Of a stretch of 64,000 nt of DNA, positions 8,369 through 19,907 are shown piece by piece. How positions within the stretch are numbered: the stretch's first letter is position 1; each line of letters starts with the position of its first letter. The translations under genes and the position numbers were made by a program. Origin of the DNA: CAYOWK01 sp964407665 (GTDB lineage Bacteria > Pseudomonadota > Alphaproteobacteria > Caulobacterales > Hyphomonadaceae); contig CAYOWK010000003.1 of NCBI GenBank assembly GCA_964407665.1, positions 1 through 64,000 on the forward strand. Reading direction: 5' to 3'. Below the pieces are notes generated by a model. That model had not been told where the DNA came from, did not search any database, and was given only the letters and a program-made list of their open reading frames with translations.

Positions 8369-9160
8369 ATGTCTGCCTATGAGAACATCGAACTGGACGT
8401 CTCGCGCTCCGGAGTGGCCGTGGTTCTGCTGAACCGTCCAGACCGGCGAAACGCCTTCAATGCCGAGGTGATTGCCGAGCTTTCGGACGTGATTGAAACG
8501 CTGGCCAAGAACCCCGAAGTGCGCTGCGTGATCATCCGGGGCGCTGGGCCGGTCTTTTCGGCTGGCGCGGACATCGAGTGGATGCGTGCAGCGAGCCACT
8601 ACACGCAATCGGACAACGAAGAAGATGCTCTGGCGATGGCCGAGATGCTGCGGCGGCTGAATGGGCTGCCCCAGGTCACCATCGCGGCTATCCAGGGCGC
8701 CGCAATGGGCGGGGGTGTCGGTCTTGCCGCTGCGTGCGACATCTCGGTCGCCCATGTCGATTCGAAATTCGCTTTTTCCGAGGTCCGCCTCGGCATCATT
8801 CCGGCGACCATCTCGCCCTACGTGATCGAGGCCATCGGACCGCGCTGGGCGCGTGCGCTCTTTGTGACCGGTGAAACCTTTGGAGCGGACCTGGCCCGGG
8901 AGATTGGCCTGATCCATTACGTCGCCAGCGATGAAACCGAGATGGAAGCGATCGTCGAGCGTCTGGCTGTCTCCATTTTTGAGGCGTCGCCGGCCGCGAT
9001 CGCAGACACCAAGGATCTTGTGCAGGAAGTCACCGGCGAGGTGATCGACGCCAGCCTGTCGCGGAAGACCGCCAGGCGGCTTGCGGCCCGGCGGGTCTCC
9101 CCCCAGGGGCAGGAAGGGCTTGCCGCGTTTCTCGAGAAACGCAGGCCGTCATGGGCCTGA
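8369..9160 (+). CDS. Enoyl-CoA hydratase family, methylglutaconyl-CoA-hydratase-like
   Basis: This 263-residue crotonase-fold enzyme has the CoA oxyanion-hole stretches FSAGADIEWMR and IQGAAMGGGVGLAAACDI. SEVRLGIIPATISPYVIEAIG carries the Glu and the ISPYV signature seen in LiuC/AtuE-type 3-methylglutaconyl-CoA hydratases of leucine breakdown. The frame is open far upstream, but that part is antisense to the patatin gene; ATG 8369 (MSAYENIELDV) is the natural start. No liuA, liuB, liuD or liuE neighbour is present, so the substrate is inferred from motif only. A general enoyl-CoA hydratase is the alternative. Confidence 0.8.
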   Translation: MSAYENIELDVSRSGVAVVLLNRPDRRNAFNAEVIAELSDVIETLAKNPEVRCVIIRGAGPVFSAGADIEWMRAASHYTQSDNEEDALAMAEMLRRLNGLPQVTIAAIQGAAMGGGVGLAAACDISVAHVDSKFAFSEVRLGIIPATISPYVIEAIGPRWARALFVTGETFGADLAREIGLIHYVASDETEMEAIVERLAVSIFEASPAAIADTKDLVQEVTGEVIDASLSRKTARRLAARRVSPQGQEGLAAFLEKRRPSWA

Positions 9161-9234
9161 GCTGAGACTGACGTTGAGAGGCTGATCCGGCGCTGGGGCG
9201 GCGCCGGGCAGGATGGATCGAGGGGACGCGGGCG

Positions 9235-10512
9235 ATGAGTTCCGAAGTCGAGGCGGCGGGTGCAGTCGTGAGCGCCGCACTTGTTGGTGCGGTGATCGAT
9301 GGCAAGGACGGGCATGAGGGGGCGCACCACGCCTCCGGCCCTTGCGCCAACTGCGGGACGGAGCTGAGCGGCAACTTCTGCAGCAACTGCGGGCAGACGG
9401 CCCATATCCACCGGTCCATCGGGCACATGGTCGAAGAGGTGTTCCACGGCGTCCTGCACTTCGACACGCGCGCCTGGCGTACCTTGCCCCGGCTGGTCTT
9501 CCAGCCCGGCAAGCTGACCTACGACTACATCCATGGACAGCGCGCCCGGTATATCTCGCCTCTGGCGCTTTTCCTGTTCGTCGTCTTCCTGATGTACTTC
9601 GTCTTCTCGCTCGCGGGCGGAGCGCAGGTCGGCGTCGGCTCGGACGATGCCCAGTCGGGCCGGGCGATCAGTGAGCTGACTGTCGCGAAGGCCGATCTCG
9701 TTGAGGCCGAAGCTGCTGTTGCAGAGGCGGAAGGCGCGCTGGCTGCCGCGATTGCCGGGGGCGCCCCGGAGGCGGACATCGCCGCCGCTCAGGCTGTGAT
9801 CGCAGCGGCCCGGTCAAAGGTCGAAACGCTGAGAGCGGCCACAGAGGCGCTGAGGGACGAATTCCGCACGAGCGTCGCCGATCAGATTCCGATCAAGCCG
9901 CCTTCTATCCCCGGCCGGGAGGCGCCGTCAGCGGCCGCAGAGCCGGAGCCTGCAGCGCCAGCGGCAAAACCCGCTTCAGAGGCTAGCGGGGGCGACACCT
10001 ATTCGAGCGAGAGCGAAACGTTCTTCAAGCAGGTCAGCGCCGCCGCAAAGCGTGGGGACATTGATATCAATCTTGGCGACAAGAAGTTGAACGAGAAGGT
10101 CCGCAAGAAGCTCGAGAACCCTGAACTTGCACTCTACAAGATCCAGAACACGGCCTACAAATACTCCTTCCTTCTGGTTCCGATCTCCCTGCCATTCATG
10201 TGGCTGCTGTTCTTCTGGAAGCGAGGCGTCACGCTTTTCGATCACTGCGTTGTCGTCCTGTATTCGCTCTCCTTCATGTCACTCCTCTTTGTGTTCATGT
10301 CGCTGCTGGGAATGGCGCCGTGGTCGACGCCGGGGCTAGTCTGGACCGTCCTGGTCTTTGCCCCGGTTGCGCACCTCTATGTCCAGTTGAAGGGAGCCTA
10401 CCGGCTCAGCGCTTTTTCGGCGGTCTGGAGGACCGTCGCGGTCGGTACCGGCGCGATCCTTTCCCTGGCGCTGTTCGTGGTGGCGATCGTTATGCTCGGC
10501 CTGACTGGGTGA
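9235..10512 (+). CDS. DUF3667 membrane protein with zinc ribbon and coiled coil
   Basis: The 425-residue product opens with a four-cysteine zinc ribbon (CANC at residues 37-40 and CSNC at 49-52). The DUF3667 core follows (IGHMVEEVFHGVLHFDTRAWRTLPRLVFQPGKLTYDYIHGQRARYISPLALFLF), running into a first membrane helix. Residues about 140-200 are an Ala/Glu-rich predicted coiled coil, followed by a Pro/Ala linker and then four hydrophobic segments in the last 130 residues. The family function is unknown. The coiled coil lies between membrane segments, which suggests an assembly or scaffold role (inference). Confidence 0.8.
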   Translation: MSSEVEAAGAVVSAALVGAVIDGKDGHEGAHHASGPCANCGTELSGNFCSNCGQTAHIHRSIGHMVEEVFHGVLHFDTRAWRTLPRLVFQPGKLTYDYIHGQRARYISPLALFLFVVFLMYFVFSLAGGAQVGVGSDDAQSGRAISELTVAKADLVEAEAAVAEAEGALAAAIAGGAPEADIAAAQAVIAAARSKVETLRAATEALRDEFRTSVADQIPIKPPSIPGREAPSAAAEPEPAAPAAKPASEASGGDTYSSESETFFKQVSAAAKRGDIDINLGDKKLNEKVRKKLENPELALYKIQNTAYKYSFLLVPISLPFMWLLFFWKRGVTLFDHCVVVLYSLSFMSLLFVFMSLLGMAPWSTPGLVWTVLVFAPVAHLYVQLKGAYRLSAFSAVWRTVAVGTGAILSLALFVVAIVMLGLTG

Positions 10513-10602
10513 CGGGCGGCTGGTTCATGCAGCGGCCCATTAAGGCCACATTCAGGCCTGAGTCTCTCAAGTGGAGACGGACATCGGAATCTGGATCGGG
10601 CC

Positions 10603-11331
10603 ATGATCGGACCAATCGCGCTCGTCGCATTTCAGTTGGCCATGCAGCCAGCCGAGGCGCTTGAGGTTGCACTGGATGCGGTCGAGCCGCCTCCGGCCCT
10701 CCGCGCCAGTTTCCGGGCAACGATTTCCAGCGGATCGGCCAGCCGCCATATCCAGTATGATCCTTATCTGCCGGCAGCCGAGCAGTTCCAGATCACGTGG
10801 CGGTTCGGCGACGATCCCGAACTGGACGCCGTGGTGGAAGGGTGGCGCGCAGAGCGGCAGGCGGATGTCAGGCTGTTTGCAGACGACCTTCGCAACAGCC
10901 TTGGCGATGCGAGAATTGTCAGCGAGCAGGGCGGGTGGGCCATCCAGTTCCGCCACAAGATCTCTCCCAACGATGGGGCGGTGGATGCCGCGATCTCGTC
11001 GGCGATGGTCGGAAGGCTGGCGTTTGACAGTACGACGGGTCTGCTGTCGGAGGTCGACTATGGGCTGGTAAGGCCCATCCGGCTCGATGACGGCACGACA
11101 CTGCGGACCTATCACCAGACGTACAGGTTCGGATACTCGGCGCGCTGGGGCGTCAGCTTTGTCTCGTCCTACGAGCTAGAAGCGAGGGGCGGGCGCTGGG
11201 GCTTCAACGAGAGCCGCCGCGTGAAGGTGACGCTGACAGACGTCTCGTTCGCGCTGGCAGGAGACGCCAACCAGCAGCTCGCCAGCAAGTCCGGCGAGCC
11301 GAGGCGCTCGTTCAGCTCCGGAATGCCGTGA
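10603..11331 (+). CDS. Hypothetical exported protein
   Basis: The 242-residue product has a short hydrophobic N-terminus (MIGPIALVAFQLAM) that could be a signal peptide or uncleaved anchor. The rest is mainly beta-type sequence (RASFRATISSG, FQITWRFGDDPE, GWAIQFRHKISPND, TYHQTYRFGYSARWGVSFVSSYELEARGG). No cysteines, catalytic motif or known family was recognised. A periplasmic beta-rich protein is the best guess. It lies 90 bp after the DUF3667 gene and 55 bp before the DUF1489 gene on the same strand, so the three may share a transcript. Confidence 0.65.
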   Translation: MIGPIALVAFQLAMQPAEALEVALDAVEPPPALRASFRATISSGSASRHIQYDPYLPAAEQFQITWRFGDDPELDAVVEGWRAERQADVRLFADDLRNSLGDARIVSEQGGWAIQFRHKISPNDGAVDAAISSAMVGRLAFDSTTGLLSEVDYGLVRPIRLDDGTTLRTYHQTYRFGYSARWGVSFVSSYELEARGGRWGFNESRRVKVTLTDVSFALAGDANQQLASKSGEPRRSFSSGMP

Positions 11332-11386
11332 TCCGGATGTCTGGCGCGGCTTGCGCCGTGACCGCGTACGCCGCTATTCGAAGTGA

Positions 11387-11815
11387 ATGGCGATCCACCT
11401 CATCAAGCTCTGCGTCGGCGCCGAGACCGTTGAAGATCTTCAGGCGTGGGTTGACCAGCTTGTTGCTGATCGCAGGCGCGCGCGTCTTTCGCTTGTCAGT
11501 CATCACGATACCCGCATGTGGCCCAAGCGAGCCGATGAGCTGCTTGAGGGCGGATCGATCTACTGGGTGATCAAGGGGGCGGTTCTGGTCCGGCAGACCA
11601 TTGTGGGCATCGAGGAGATCAGCGGGATTGATGGCAGACCGATGTGTCGGCTGGTCATGGACCCGAAACTGGTCCGGACCGAGCCACGGGGCAGGCGGCC
11701 CTTCCAGGGCTGGCGCTATCTCGCGCCAGAGGATGCTCCGCCTGACCTTTCGGCGAGCAGCAGCGCCCTGTCGCCAGAGCTTGTGGCGGCGCTCAAGGAC
11801 TCTCTTGCCTGGTAA
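11387..11815 (+). CDS. DUF1489 family protein
   Basis: This 142-residue soluble protein begins IHLIKLCVGAETVEDLQAW and contains HHDTRMWPKRADELLEGGSIYWVIKGAVLVRQTI, the core signature of DUF1489, a family of unknown function widespread in alphaproteobacteria. It carries several conserved Arg and Trp residues but no recognisable catalytic motif. It is convergent with panC, 9 bp apart. Confidence 0.85.
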   Translation: MAIHLIKLCVGAETVEDLQAWVDQLVADRRRARLSLVSHHDTRMWPKRADELLEGGSIYWVIKGAVLVRQTIVGIEEISGIDGRPMCRLVMDPKLVRTEPRGRRPFQGWRYLAPEDAPPDLSASSSALSPELVAALKDSLAW

Positions 11816-11824
11816 CGCCGGCGG

Positions 11825-12703
11825 TCACCTGCGCTGGAAGGACATGTTGTCGATGAGGCGGGTCTTACCTAGCCGGGCGGCAACGAGCAGGCGGCCGCCA
11901 ACTCCGGCCGGCGCGATCTCGCTGCCGAATGGAGCCAACGTGTCGGCGCGCCGCGCCTCGACATAGTCGATGCTCGCAAAGCCCGACTCCAGGATGGCGC
12001 GCTTTGCCGTGTCCGTCGCCTCGCGCAGGGGCGTCCCGTCCTCGATATGCGCCGCGCAGGCTGTCATTGCCTCGTAGACCGCGCTGGCGCGGCCGCGTTC
12101 GTCTGCGCTGAGGTATGCGTTCCGCGATGACATGGCGAGACCATCGCCATCACGCGCGGTCACGGCCCCCACGACCTCGACCGGCAGGCCGAGGTCCTGT
12201 GTCATCCGGCGGATAACGAGAAGCTGCTGATAGTCCTTCTCCCCGAAGATTGCGATGTCGGGCGAGACATGGATGAACAGGCGCGACACCACGGTGGCGA
12301 CGCCTTCGAAAAAGTGAGGCCGGATTTCGCCTTCAAGAATATGGGACAGGTCGCGAACCAGAACCCGGGTCGAATCGCCCGGCGGATAGATCTCGCTGGC
12401 CGGTGGGCAATAGCACATGGTGCAGCCCGCATCAGCGAGCAGGGCAAGGTCGCGGTCCTCGTGGCGAGGATAGGTCGAGAAGTCCTCGTTAGCCGCAAAC
12501 TGGGTGGGGTTCACGAAGATGCTCGCCATGACCGCTTCGGCGCGTTGAAGCCCCATCCGGACCAGGCTGAGGTGGCCATCGTGCAGAGCGCCCATCGTCG
12601 GGACAAAAGCGGTACGGACTCCACGCCGCCTGGCGTCGGCTGACCAGGCGCGAGCCTCGGCCCGGGTCCGGGCCACGTAAAGGTCTGGGCTTGATGCGGC
12701 CAA
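11825..12703 (-). CDS. panC: Pantothenate synthetase
   Basis: PanC joins pantoate and beta-alanine with ATP to make pantothenate, the precursor of coenzyme A. The 292-residue length is normal. Visible motifs are FVPTMGALHDGHLSLV (nucleotide-binding HxGH, about residues 33-48), IFVNPTQFAANEDFSTYPR, and FGEKDYQQLLVIRRM with the later MSSRNAYLS (KMSKS-like) stretch. panB and panD are not adjacent. The upstream region (12704-12836) holds several TTAAC elements (12721, 12757 and 12810 areas) that resemble CtrA half-sites, but no full TTAA-N7-TTAAC match was found. Confidence 0.95.
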   Translation of the reverse strand: MAASSPDLYVARTRAEARAWSADARRRGVRTAFVPTMGALHDGHLSLVRMGLQRAEAVMASIFVNPTQFAANEDFSTYPRHEDRDLALLADAGCTMCYCPPASEIYPPGDSTRVLVRDLSHILEGEIRPHFFEGVATVVSRLFIHVSPDIAIFGEKDYQQLLVIRRMTQDLGLPVEVVGAVTARDGDGLAMSSRNAYLSADERGRASAVYEAMTACAAHIEDGTPLREATDTAKRAILESGFASIDYVEARRADTLAPFGSEIAPAGVGGRLLVAARLGKTRLIDNMSFQRR

Positions 12704-12836
12704 GGCGACGCTCCGGAAAGGTTAACGGACCAGCATGACGGTCCAGCAGGCGATTTAACCCGAATGACGGCGCTTCTAAGCGTCAGCCGGCCCGTAAATC
12801 AATGCGGTGTTAACCGGACCGGCCAATGTTCGGGTC

Positions 12837-13517
12837 ATGAAGAAAGCAACGGTGCACCACATGCGTCTCGCTCTCGGTGGAATTCTGGCCCTGGTTATGG
12901 CTGTCTGCGCGCGGTTGGTTCAGTCCGATCTGATGGGAAACCGTGCGCCGTTCCGGGCCGGAATCTCGCCACCCTCCCTGATTGTGCCGGCTCCGCTTGT
13001 CCTCGATGCGATCGAGGGGCAGGTCATGGAGCTTGAAGGGCTCGTTTCCCGCATCCAGGCCGACACTCTCCATCTGCGCAGCGCGCTGCGGCAGATGCGG
13101 ATATCCGGCGGTATCGTTCCCGCCTTTGCCTCGGCGAATCCGGTTTCGGCTGACGATGTCCGTCCCGGCAGCGGCATCGAGCCCAAGCCTGCCCCGATCG
13201 CGGCCGTCATGGATCCCGGCCATGTCAGTGCGGATCTCTACGCCCCGGCCGCTGACCTGCCGCGAGCCCGCTCCCTGTTCTACGGCGCGCAATTGGGCAT
13301 TTTCGCCTCTCGCCGCGAGGCCCTGCAAGAATGGGAGACCGTTGCAAACGCTCCCAGACTCGGCGGCTTCGCTCCGCGTTATCTCGCGGCCGATGCCGGC
13401 GCCGTTCGTCTTCTGGTCGGCCCGGTTCCGGCTGAGGAGGCCCTGGCGATCTGTGCCGAAGTTCGCGCTGAGGCGCCCGAGTGCACCGTCCAGCCCTTCA
13501 CCGCGGCCAACCCGTAG
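12837..13517 (+). CDS. Membrane-anchored SPOR-like protein upstream of mipZ
   Basis: The product of about 226 residues has an N-terminal signal-anchor (LALGGILALVMAVCARLV), a periplasmic stalk with a short helical stretch, a Pro/Ala linker, and a C-terminal SPOR-like unit (YGAQLGIFASRREALQEWETV ... FAPRYLAADAGAVRLLVGPVPAEEALAIC). SPOR domains bind denuded septal peptidoglycan, which fits the mipZ neighbour 17 bp downstream. ATG 12837 was chosen over GTG 12807; ATG 12858 is also possible. The SPOR call is by pattern only. Confidence 0.7.
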   Translation: MKKATVHHMRLALGGILALVMAVCARLVQSDLMGNRAPFRAGISPPSLIVPAPLVLDAIEGQVMELEGLVSRIQADTLHLRSALRQMRISGGIVPAFASANPVSADDVRPGSGIEPKPAPIAAVMDPGHVSADLYAPAADLPRARSLFYGAQLGIFASRREALQEWETVANAPRLGGFAPRYLAADAGAVRLLVGPVPAEEALAICAEVRAEAPECTVQPFTAANP

Positions 13518-13534
13518 GCTACTCCGAGGCGACA

Positions 13535-14413
13535 ATGGCCCCCAGCGACGTGGCGACCCTGCTCGAACGTGACGCACCTGCCCAGACCCGCCTCGCCCAC
13601 GTCATCGTCGTGGGAAACGAGAAGGGCGGAGCCGGCAAGTCGACGGTGGCCATGCATCTGTCTATCGCGCTGCTGCGGATGGGCATGAAGGTGGGCGTGC
13701 TGGACCTCGACGTGCGCCAGCGCAGCTTCTCGCGCTATCTCGAAAACCGTAACCGATGGATGCGCACGAACTCCATCGCGCTGCCCACCCCTGAAGCCGT
13801 GCGTATCGATCCGAGCCAGGCGCGCGATCTCGATGCCGCCGAGACGGAAGAAGCGCGGCACATGATGGACAGCCTCAAGCGGCTGTCCGAGCGCAACAAC
13901 TTCATCATCGTGGATGCGCCGGGCGGCGACACCTTCCTGTCCAGGCTTGCCCATTCTGCAGCCGACACGCTGATCACGCCTCTGAACGACAGTTTTGTTG
14001 ACTTCGATCTGCTGGGCGATGTGGATCCCCAGACGCTCGAGGTTGCGCGGCCCAGCTACTACGCCGAACTCGTATGGGATTGCCGGAAGAAGAAGGCGGC
14101 GCAGACCCGCAAGGCGATTGACTGGATCGTGATGCGCAACCGGATGTCGCCGCTCGACGCCCGCAACAAACAGCGTGTCGGCGAGGCGCTGGACAACCTG
14201 TCGCGGCGGGTGGGATTCCGCATCGCTCCGGGCCTGTCCGAGCGCGTGATTTACCGGGAGCTCTTCCCGATGGGGCTCTCTCTTCTGGACCTGCACGATG
14301 CGGGGTCCGGGGTCTCTTTCACGATGAGTCATGTCGCTGCCCGCCAGGAACTTCGCGATCTGCTGATCGTGCTGAAGCTGCCGGGCATGGAAGGCAAGGA
14401 AATCACCTTCTAG
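13535..14413 (+). CDS. mipZ: Division plane positioning ATPase MipZ
   Basis: MipZ is a ParA/MinD-type P-loop ATPase that binds ParB at the poles and inhibits FtsZ there, placing the Z ring at midcell. The product has the deviant Walker A NEKGGAGKST (about residues 25-34), VGVLDLDVRQRSFSRYLENR, and FIIVDAPGGDT, all typical of MipZ rather than plasmid ParA. The long C-terminal extension, beginning after IDWIVMRNRMSPLDARNK, also fits. ATG 13535 was taken; the open frame before it overlaps the SPOR-like gene. The position behind a septal-binding-type protein supports a division role. Confidence 0.93.
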   Translation: MAPSDVATLLERDAPAQTRLAHVIVVGNEKGGAGKSTVAMHLSIALLRMGMKVGVLDLDVRQRSFSRYLENRNRWMRTNSIALPTPEAVRIDPSQARDLDAAETEEARHMMDSLKRLSERNNFIIVDAPGGDTFLSRLAHSAADTLITPLNDSFVDFDLLGDVDPQTLEVARPSYYAELVWDCRKKKAAQTRKAIDWIVMRNRMSPLDARNKQRVGEALDNLSRRVGFRIAPGLSERVIYRELFPMGLSLLDLHDAGSGVSFTMSHVAARQELRDLLIVLKLPGMEGKEITF

Positions 14414-14517
14414 CTGCGATGCTGCCGTAGCCTTTGGCGCTGCTGCAGTTGCACTGGCGGGCAACGCCCGTTATCGCCCGGACTGGCTCTAACCGGAGCC
14501 GCAGACGGGGCCGCTCA

Positions 14518-15237
14518 ATGGCGCGCGGAAGACGTTTCAGGGCATTTGTTCAGGACTCCCGCAATCGCGTGCTGGCGCAGTTGCGCTCGTGGTTCCTGAC
14601 CGGCGTCGTGGTGGCTGCTCCTATCGGCATCACGATCTGGCTGATCTGGTCGCTCGTCAGCTTTGTCGACAATCAGGTCAAGCCGCTTATCCCGCGTCCG
14701 TGGAACCCGGAAACCTACCTGCAGTTCGCCTTGCCCGGCCTGGGAATTGCCGTTGGCGTGGTGTCGCTGATTGCGCTTGGAGCCATGACGCAGAACTTCC
14801 TTGGGCGGACGCTCCTCAACATGGGTGAGCGCCTGGTTGAGCGCGTTCCTCTGGTCCGGTTCATCTATCGTGCGCTGAAGCAGGTGTTCGAGACATTCAC
14901 CGCGAATGACACCACGGCCTTCAAGGAAGCGGCTCTGATTCAATACCCCAGTCCCGGTCTGTGGGCGGTGTGCTTCATCACCAACCGACAGCCGGGCGGT
15001 GAGGTGTCGGAGCTGTTTCCCGGCGCCGTCGCTGTTTTCGTGCCGACGTCGCCAAATCCGGCGACAGGGTTTCTCGTCTATGTTGATCCGGCCATCCTGC
15101 GGCCCCTGGCGATGCCGGTGGATCAGGCCGCAAAGCTGGTCCTCTCGGTCGGGATTCTAACGCCTGAACAGTTGAAATCCCAGGACCCAGTCGTCGAACC
15201 CGCGGCCGTTCCCCCGTCTGCAACGAGGCCCGACTAG
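14518..15237 (+). CDS. DUF502 membrane protein
   Basis: The 239-residue product has two membrane helices (WFLTGVVVAAPIGITIWLIWSLVSFV and FALPGLGIAVGVVSLIALGAM). The DUF502 signature follows: FLGRTLLNMGERLVERVPLVRFIYRALKQVFETF, then VFVPTSPNPATGFLVYV. The family is widespread and uncharacterised in bacteria. ATG 14518 gives MARGRRFRAF, a normal basic N-terminus; the frame is open 84 bases further up without conserved sequence. It is convergent with recG. Confidence 0.85.
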   Translation: MARGRRFRAFVQDSRNRVLAQLRSWFLTGVVVAAPIGITIWLIWSLVSFVDNQVKPLIPRPWNPETYLQFALPGLGIAVGVVSLIALGAMTQNFLGRTLLNMGERLVERVPLVRFIYRALKQVFETFTANDTTAFKEAALIQYPSPGLWAVCFITNRQPGGEVSELFPGAVAVFVPTSPNPATGFLVYVDPAILRPLAMPVDQAAKLVLSVGILTPEQLKSQDPVVEPAAVPPSATRPD

Positions 15238-15250
15238 CGGCTGCGTTTTC

Positions 15251-17338
15251 CTAGCTTTCCTGGTCGACGCGAATGCGAGGGGACAGCAACTCGCGGGCGC
15301 GTTCGGCCCATTGCCCCCTCGGCGAGGCCAGCTTCGGGTCGCCTGTCAGCAGCGACTTCGCATCCATCCGCGATGTCTCGATCAGTGCTGTATCTTCCAG
15401 GAGATTGAGGACGCGGAAGTCGGGCAGGCCGGACTGCCTGAGGCCGAGCAGGTCTCCCGGCCCGCGCAGCGCAAAATCCGCCTCTGCGATCTTGAAGCCA
15501 TCGCTCGTCTTGCGAAGGATATCCAGCCGCTCGCGCCCGGCCTCGGTCAGCGGAGGGCGGTACATGAGGAGGCACGAGGACGGCTTGTCCGAGCGTCCGA
15601 CCCGGCCCCGTAGCTGGTGGAGCTGGGCGAGGCCGAAGCGCTCGCAGCGTTCAATGACGATGATCGTGGCGTCGGGTACATCGACACCGACTTCGACGAC
15701 TGTCGTCGCGACGAGCGTGCGGGCTGCGCCTGTCCGGAAGCGTTCGAGCGCTGCGTCCCGGTCTACGGCGTTGAGGCGGCCATGCACGAGCTCGACCTCG
15801 CCCTTTACGATCCCGGCCAGTGTCTGGCGCCGGGCGATGGCGGACGAGTCGTCAGCCTCATCGGTGCTTTCGACGGTCGGGCAGATCCAGTACGCACGCT
15901 CGCCACGAGCCACAGCGCGGGCGACGGCGTCCATGATCTCGTCGATGCGGGTGTCGGGCGCGACAGCTGTCACGACCTCCTGCCGGCCAGCGGGCTTTTC
16001 GTCGATGATCGAGATTTCGAGGTCGCCGTGCACCGACATCGCGAGTGTACGCGGAATGGGTGTGGCGCTCATCACCAGCGTGTGCGGCGCCTCGCCCTTG
16101 GAGCTCAGACGCAGGCGATCAGCTACGCCGAAGCGGTGCTGTTCGTCGATCACGATCAGCCCGAGGTCGGGCAGGTCGACATCCGACTGGTAGAGCGCCT
16201 GGGTGCCGGAGACGACCTGGATTCGTCCGTTCCGGATGTCGGCAAGGATCTGTTCGCGTCCGGAGCCCTTGTCGCGTCCGGTCAGTGCAACGGCGCGGTG
16301 TCCGGCTGGAGCAAGAAAGCGGTTGAAGGCTTCGGCCTGCTGGCGGGCAAGCACCTCTGTCGGCGACATGATGGCGGTCAGGCGGCCAGACGCCGCGACC
16401 TGGCTGGCGGCGAGGGCGGCGACCAGTGTCTTGCCGGAGCCGACATCGCCCTGGATCAGCCGGCGCATCGGGTGCGGAAACGTCATGTCCTCCGAGATGT
16501 CCCGGAACGCTTTCAGCTGAGATTTTGTCGGGGTGAACGCCAGCGCCTCGATGATCTGCCGCTCGACGCCGATGGCCTTTGGAACCACCGGGGCAGACCG
16601 GCGCTGCCGGGCAAGCCGGGCCTGGCCCATGGCCAGCTCGCGCGCGAACGCCTCGTCGTAGGCGAGGCGGTTCCGGGCAAGCCTGAAGGCGTCGAGCTGC
16701 AGGTCTTGCGGCCGGTGCAACGTTTCGAGAGCATCGCGGAAAGACGGCCAGCCCTCCTTCTTCAGAAGATGGGGGTCGATCCATTCTTCAAGGACCGGGA
16801 GGGTTTCGATGGCCGCCGCGATGAACTTTCTGAGGTTCTTCGCGGCAAGTCCTGCGGTCATCGGATAGACCGGCTCGACAGGGGGCGGCGGCTCGTCCTT
16901 GTCCGGCGTCAGGATGTAGTCCGGATGGAGGATCTGGCGCTCGCCCGACCTGTACTGGGTGATCAGGCCCGAAGCCATGATGGAGGCGCCGACCTGGAAC
17001 GTCCGCGACAGCCACATCGGGCTCGCGCGGAAGTAGACGAGCGTCAGAAAGCCGGTTTCGTCGCGCAGCCGAATTCGCGCGGGGAACTTGCCGCGGGCGG
17101 GTTCGTAGGCGTCGACGACGCCGGTGACGGTCGCGACCTGATCGAAGGCTGTGTCCGCTATGGCGCCCCGGTTGCGGCGGTCCACCCAGGAGGTCGGCAG
17201 GTGGTAGATCAGGTCGAGCACGGTCTCGCCGCCGATCAGGCGCGCGAGCACGGGCTTCACCTTCGGGCCAACCCCCGGCAGGCTCTCGATGTCGGCAAAG
17301 AAGGGATAAAGGACCGGATCGCGCATTATGCCCGGCAA
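15251..17338 (-). CDS. recG: ATP-dependent DNA helicase RecG
   Basis: RecG remodels stalled replication forks and Holliday junctions. The 695-residue product has the N-terminal wedge/OB domain (residues about 15-180), Walker A GDVGSGKTLVA, the DEQH box (VIDEQHRFGV), SATPIPRTLAMS (motif III), and C-terminal helicase motifs (QLRGRVGRS). It ends with the RecG tail (DGFKIAEADFALRGPGDLLGLRQSGLPDF). Met5 (MRDPVLYPFF) is an alternative start. tex lies 65 bp upstream on the same strand, so the two may be co-transcribed. Confidence 0.97.
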   Translation of the reverse strand: MPGIMRDPVLYPFFADIESLPGVGPKVKPVLARLIGGETVLDLIYHLPTSWVDRRNRGAIADTAFDQVATVTGVVDAYEPARGKFPARIRLRDETGFLTLVYFRASPMWLSRTFQVGASIMASGLITQYRSGERQILHPDYILTPDKDEPPPPVEPVYPMTAGLAAKNLRKFIAAAIETLPVLEEWIDPHLLKKEGWPSFRDALETLHRPQDLQLDAFRLARNRLAYDEAFARELAMGQARLARQRRSAPVVPKAIGVERQIIEALAFTPTKSQLKAFRDISEDMTFPHPMRRLIQGDVGSGKTLVAALAASQVAASGRLTAIMSPTEVLARQQAEAFNRFLAPAGHRAVALTGRDKGSGREQILADIRNGRIQVVSGTQALYQSDVDLPDLGLIVIDEQHRFGVADRLRLSSKGEAPHTLVMSATPIPRTLAMSVHGDLEISIIDEKPAGRQEVVTAVAPDTRIDEIMDAVARAVARGERAYWICPTVESTDEADDSSAIARRQTLAGIVKGEVELVHGRLNAVDRDAALERFRTGAARTLVATTVVEVGVDVPDATIIVIERCERFGLAQLHQLRGRVGRSDKPSSCLLMYRPPLTEAGRERLDILRKTSDGFKIAEADFALRGPGDLLGLRQSGLPDFRVLNLLEDTALIETSRMDAKSLLTGDPKLASPRGQWAERARELLSPRIRVDQES

Positions 17339-17403
17339 CCTAAAGCCAATTCAGCCTCGGCGGCAGGGGGATGTTCGATCAATTGCGATCCGGAGTGCCT
17401 GCC

Positions 17404-19707
<2,304 letters not shown>

Positions 19708-19907
19708 GGCGTCCGATTCCTTGTCAAACCTGTACGGTCAAACCTACACGTGGGCGGAACAGGGTTAACCGTGTTCGCGCCGGAGGTCAGCTTTGTTGAT
19801 CAACTCGTTTACAGTTGGTTGAAGGAGCCCCCGGCCGCCCCAGCAACACCGCGAAACCCTGTGTCTCCCTTGCTGGACATGGTCCGGCTGACGGTTGTGC
19901 GCGGGTC

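Noticed and set aside
12704..12836. CtrA binding sites upstream of the mipZ cluster
   Set aside because: Several TTAAC elements are present but no TTAA-N7-TTAAC full site, so the evidence is too weak to annotate.
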